Assembly (NCBI GenBank): GCA_033977485.1
Contig: CM066998.1
Coordinates: forward strand, 57,006,274 to 57,070,273
Direction: 5' to 3'
DNA length: 64,000 nt
DNA from: Hydrangea macrophylla
Lineage: Eukaryota > Streptophyta > Magnoliopsida > Cornales > Hydrangeaceae
Positions within the stretch are counted from its first letter, which is position 1; each line of letters opens with the position of its first letter. Of the stretch, positions 59,970 through 64,000 are shown piece after piece. Under the pieces are notes generated by a model. The model ran no database searches. It saw only the letters and a list, made by a program, of their open reading frames with translations, and had not been told where the DNA came from. Made by a program: the position numbers and the translations under genes.

Positions 59970-60550
59970 TGATATGTACAAAATATCAGCAAAGGCAAAA
60001 GCTCGATCTGTACTTAACCCGAGCGGTTAACCTCATGTTATCCGTTCCTGACCAACAGGCCGGGAATGCAATACAGGCTCAGGTCACTACAGGCACAGCC
60101 CGGCCATGTCCCACGACGTGTAGCAGAATAATCAAGACAGTTTCCTACTCAAGCTAGAAGACCATTGGAAGAGAGAGGATTGTTTCCTAATCAGATTAGG
60201 AGATTTCCATGATTCATGCTCATCAATTTTTGTTAGATTGCATTGCCTAATCAAATTATTTACCTTGTACGAGTAGGTCTCTTGTATCTATAAAAGAGAC
60301 CACTCACTTCTTCAAAGGGGATCGCATTTGTATTTTATAGAATAGCATACTTTTCCTACGCATACCCGGCCGGTTTTGGATAGCTCCACCACCATTGTTG
60401 GTTCACCAGGGGCCCCCGGCAATCTGATGCTCTATTATACGTGCTCCGACACACAATGTGGACGTAGTTCTCTTCTTTAACAAGGCCAAACCACATATAA
60501 ATCCTTTTGTCTCATTCTTAATCTCTCCTAACCAAATTTTGGCATCATCA
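59970..60550 (+). repeat. 3' LTR of Tat copy 2
   Basis: A 581-bp LTR, TGATATGTAC ... GGCATCATCA, directly after the polypurine tract GAAAATGGGGGGCAAC. Confidence 0.92.
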
Positions 60551-60703
60551 AATGTTTTGTAAATAACAAAAAAAAAAAACTTATCTTAAAATATATATAT
60601 ATATATATATTTTTCTAATTTCTCCATCTCTTCCCAAGCGATGTAGACTATCCAACCTCGATTTAGTCCTACACTACCTCTCGAGATAGGCTCTGATACC
60701 ATT
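60551..60703 (-). other. concatemer internal segment 3, right half
   Basis: Continues 30571-30620. It ends with the tRNA-iMet primer site (minus strand TGGTATCAGAGCC) beside LTR d. A TA microsatellite lies at about 60591-60610. Confidence 0.8.
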
Positions 60704-61799
60704 TGTGACGCCCCGCAAAAATAAAGCGTATTTTCTTTGAAGAATAAAATGAATTACACTTTGATTTAATTTTTATTTAAAACTCCCAACATGCCCATAT
60801 TGTGTATGAATCTCCTATATCATCTTTAACCTTATCTCCATTATAGGTTTCGGTTACCGGTACTACCTGTATCTAAAAATCACACTGAAAAGTAAACAAC
60901 ATGACAGAAATATCAAAGACTCAAAAGGTACAACAAAATCAAATAAATAGATAAATCACACAAACCAACCGCTCAAACAATGAGCATCACACTAGGTTCC
61001 TCTGTGTCACATAGCAAAGAGCCACCTCACCTCACCTCACCCGTCTCCAGTACGTCCGTCCCTGAGGCCTGTAGTACTGTTAGTAGGTGGTACTAGCTCA
61101 TGGCCCTTCAGTACCATAGCACTTAGCAATCAACACATACTCATTAAATTCAAATGAAAGTACAACATAACTGGAAAAAGAGTACAAGTAGAGATAACAA
61201 AGAAATCCTTCAGAGAATTTAGAAATCATATTGTGCATAACCCGATTTATCCAACTTTTCGATCATACCCTCAGCTCCTCTTCTTTTCTTCTACTAACCC
61301 GAGGTGTATATATCTATAATTGTATGTATATAGATATAGTGTGAGTTGTGCATTGTGTAAGAAATAATACATATGTATATATAGACTCTAGAAGTCATGG
61401 AGACCAAGTTGGGTTTATATGGTCTTTAATGTTGTACAACACACACAACACACACTACACAACTTGCAAGACACACAAATGAACACATGCACAACATACA
61501 TACACCACACAAATGCATAGAACACAAATGAACAAATGCACAACACACATACACCACACAAATGCACATGCATTGGGTAATGCCCAATAAATGGTTTGGG
61601 TGTGTTTGGGTAATACATATACACACATCACACTACCAATAATAATGCCCAAATAAATTTATCTAGAAAAATATAAATAGTAAAGAACTATTATTGTTGC
61701 ATTTATTATTATTATTATTTTGAGCTGTATATTACTATATAAATACGAAAACTGATATTTTTATAAAATATACATAGTTGAAAAATATAGGTTGCTACA
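60704..61799 (-). repeat. concatemer LTR d
   Basis: A 1096-bp LTR, TGTGACGCCCCGC ... GGTTGCTACA on the plus strand, with two minisatellite units. Confidence 0.82.
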
Positions 61800-61982
61800 T
61801 TCTACCCTCCTTAAAAGATATTTCATTCCGAAATCTAGAGATAAAAATGTTTGGAAAATAACTAAAAAAAACTTTTCTTAAAATTATTTTTTTTCTACCT
61901 TCTCCGACTCTTCCCAGGCGGTGTAGACTATCCAACCTCGACTTAGTCTTACACTTCCGGCTAGGGACAGACACTGACCATT
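61800..61982 (-). other. concatemer internal segment 4
   Basis: 183 bp between LTRs d and e. The primer site is shortened by a small deletion (ACACTGACCATTTG instead of GCTCTGATACCATTTG). Confidence 0.78.
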
Positions 61983-62505
61983 TGTAACGACCCAAAAAAA
62001 TAAAGCGTATTTTCATTGAAAAATAAAATGAATTACACTTTGATTCTTTAAAATAAAAAGTACAATATGTCTTTAAAATTCCCAACAGGCCATACTCTGC
62101 ATGGATCTCCTATATTATCCTTATCCTTATCCTTATCTCCCTTCCAGGCTGTGGTTATCGGTACTACTTGAATCTAAAAACCACGTCGAGAAGTATATAT
62201 ACAATATGACCAGAATATCAAAGGCTCAAAAGGTACAATGAAATCAAATAAGTAAACCAATCACACAAATCAATCGCGCACACAGAGAGCATCAGACCTG
62301 TTCTTCTTGGTCACATAGCAAAGAATCACCACATCTCACCTCACCCGTCTCCAGTACGTCGGTCCTTGAGGCCTGTTGGACTGTTGGTAGGTGCTCCTTG
62401 CCCATGACCCTTCAGTCCCATAGCACGTAGCAATCAACACATACTCATTGATTCTAAATGAAAGCACAATATAACTGCAAAAAGAGTACAAGTAGTGATA
62501 ATAAA
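61983..62505 (-). repeat. concatemer LTR e, truncated
   Basis: Matches about the first 520 bp of the other LTRs (TGTAACGACCC ... AGAGTACAAGTAGTGATAA) and then breaks off into unrelated sequence. No minisatellite is present because the break comes earlier. Confidence 0.78.
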
Positions 62506-64000
62506 AAATTTACACGATTGGAAATGTGTTCTCTGAAGAGTACGTCCAAGTGTAAATGGTCGCGTCGAGTTATAATTGGTAAGACCGAGTCTTTTCCCAA
62601 GGGACGGAATTTGGGGAAAGAACACTAGATTGAATCCTAAAGAAGGTAAAAGATGATTTCTTTTAAAGGTGGAGGTTCTAATGATTCTACTAAATTCGAA
62701 ATTACAACAAAAGGGATTAAAGTAAAGCAGCAATCGAATTAAGTAAGAATGAACAATGTAGTTTAATATTGAATGAAAAAGTGTTGGGAACATGAGAGAC
62801 CACATCGTCCTAACCACTGCCATGATTTAGCAAAAACGAACAACCAAGGTTTTGTCCTTCTAGTATTCCTTATTTCACATAAGATTAAGTTAAGCAGCCT
62901 AGACACTAAGTATGTGAATTCCACATACTTGGTGGTTAAACTACCTCACTTACAATAAGAACTGAAATCAGGACTAACTAAATCATGAACTATAACTAAC
63001 AAATCGAGTATAGGATATTTGATATGTTTGTCATAAGTGTTCATTGAATTAATTAATCAAAAGAGCTTATATTTCAAAATCAAATTGCAATTTGATCTTA
63101 AAAGATCAAATTGGACTTAGTTTCTGAAACAGAAGTTACTGGAATACTAAAAGGATTCTGCCCAAGACATTTTCACACCAATCAATTGCTATTAATGGCA
63201 ATCGATTGGTATGACATGACACCCAATCGATTGGTATAAGTACTAATCGATTGGCTTGGAATCTATGGCAATCGATTGGGATTCTGTTTCCAATCGATTG
63301 CCTCTGACTCTTAAACAGAATCATGGCAGTGGTTAGGAATAATGTTTCCTCACATTATTCCCAACCAGGATTCTACTCTGACATGTTTAAGATTGTATGG
63401 GTACACATAAACTGAAACATGTAATCACACATGGAATAAACTTATGAACAAGAAATTTCAAAATCAAACTAAAACTATAATGGGCTAATCAATCAAACAA
63501 TTTCTAAATAGAAAGTAAAAATAAATAGACCTGAACTTGAGAATGAATTCAAAATAAAAAAAAAATCTTCCAACTTGTACTTGTTCAAAACCAAGAAAAC
63601 ATGGAGATATCTTGTAAAACAATCAAAATGAGCCAACCCCCTCTCTCTCCATCTCTCCCCTATTTATATAGTAACATTACGAGCTGAAGGTGTCCAGGTT
63701 CACAACGTAACGGCTGGTCATCGTCATTAACTCTGATTGCTGAGAATCTGCTCCATTAAAGAGTTTTGACTTCCAGATTTTACAAATCGATTGGTAACTG
63801 ATTCCAATCGATTGGTTTGTAAGCAATCGATTGCTATCATGGCAATCGATTGGTACTTGGATTTCAATTTTGACTTGGTTTCTTTGTTTCTGGAGCTATC
63901 TCTTTTAGCCTTGTTATTCATTTCAACTTCAGGACCTGCATTCAAAGAACCAAACACAACAACATACCATGGAAAGCACATCATTGTGTAAAGACATGAA
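62506..64000. other. unclassified LTR-like DNA with AATCGATTG islands
   Basis: No coding region is recognised. Nine copies of the palindromic 9-mer AATCGATTG occur in two islands (about 63199-63300 and 63785-63851). Stretches such as TAAGACCGAGTCTTTTCCCA near 62580 resemble non-coding parts of plant gypsy elements. The window ends before any boundary appears. Confidence 0.45.

Larger units (their letters stand above)
30621..60550 (+). mobile_element. Ty3/gypsy LTR retrotransposon, Tat lineage (copy 2), split by nested insertions
   Basis: LTRs are at 30621-31195 and 59970-60550. The flanks AATGG (30616-30620) and AATGT (60551-60555) are a target duplication with one mismatch. Removing the nested block 34992-55643 leaves about 9.3 kb with gag, protease, RT-RNase H, second RNase H, integrase (+) and the antisense ORF (-), in the same order as copy 1. 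Many stops, frameshifts and catalytic changes show it is older and dead. Confidence 0.9.
27341..62505 (-). mobile_element. concatemer of a non-autonomous LTR element (five LTRs, four internal segments)
   Basis: LTRs a-e lie at 27341-28018, 28217-29342, 29532-30570, 60704-61799 and 61983-about 62505. All are in the same orientation and separated by internal segments of about 190-200 bp. Each junction reads, on the minus strand, polypurine AAGGAGGGTAGAG, then LTR start TGTAGCAACC. At the other end LTR ...TTACA is followed by AATGGTATCAGAGC, a tRNA-iMet primer site. The internal segments have no coding sequence. The third is split by the Tat copy 2 insertion. Confidence 0.85.

Noticed and set aside
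61426..61652. Cys/Val-rich minus-strand ORFs (also near 27527, 28827, 30191)
   Set aside because: They are translations of the CACACA-rich minisatellite in the concatemer LTRs.
63178..63860. Repeated AATCGATTG motifs as a CRISPR-like array
   Set aside because: The repeats are only 9 bp, irregularly spaced, in plant nuclear DNA without cas genes.

Overview
Plant nuclear DNA, probably from a eudicot or magnoliid. The window holds a seven-exon terpene synthase gene with plant-type splice sites, plant retrotransposon lineages (Tat and Tekay), CACTA, Helitron and MITE elements, and AT-rich spacers. No prokaryotic genes, rRNA, tRNA or CRISPR arrays are visible.

Region 1 (about 1-9970): one apparently intact host gene on the minus strand. 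It is a terpene synthase of the TPS-g type (541 codons, 7 exons, 1465-8994), with a TATA box and a possible poly(A) signal. Its large last intron carries a 513-bp fold-back transposon and long TA/GA microsatellites.

Region 2 (9968-21041): a complete but mutated Ty3/gypsy element of the Tat lineage, minus strand. Its LTRs are flanked by a perfect 5-bp duplication (AATAT). It encodes gag, protease, RT-RNase H, a second (archaeal-type) RNase H and integrase. Between integrase and the 3' LTR is an oppositely oriented, intron-containing ORF with its own TATA box. A hAT-type MITE sits in one LTR.

Region 3 (21042-27340): decayed repeats, including a clean solo LTR (22844-25354, duplication ACATC).

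Region 4 (27341-about 62505): a head-to-tail array of a non-autonomous LTR element, LTR-int-LTR-int-LTR-int-LTR-int-LTR, with about 190-bp internal segments and a tRNA-iMet primer site. Its third internal segment is split by a large nest: a second Tat element (30621-60550) contains a Tekay chromovirus (34992-55643), which contains a long solo LTR (39555-51191), which contains a CACTA transposon (40439-48610), which contains a Helitron (43723-48247) carrying fragments of a vacuolar H+-pyrophosphatase gene and a Tourist-like MITE.

Region 5 (about 62506-64000): unclassified, LTR-like DNA rich in AATCGATTG motifs.

Only the terpene synthase looks like a functional host gene. The strongest leads are the conserved antisense transcription unit in both Tat elements, the LTR concatemer, the nest, and the Helitron gene capture. 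I found nothing that clearly amounts to an entirely new biological system.
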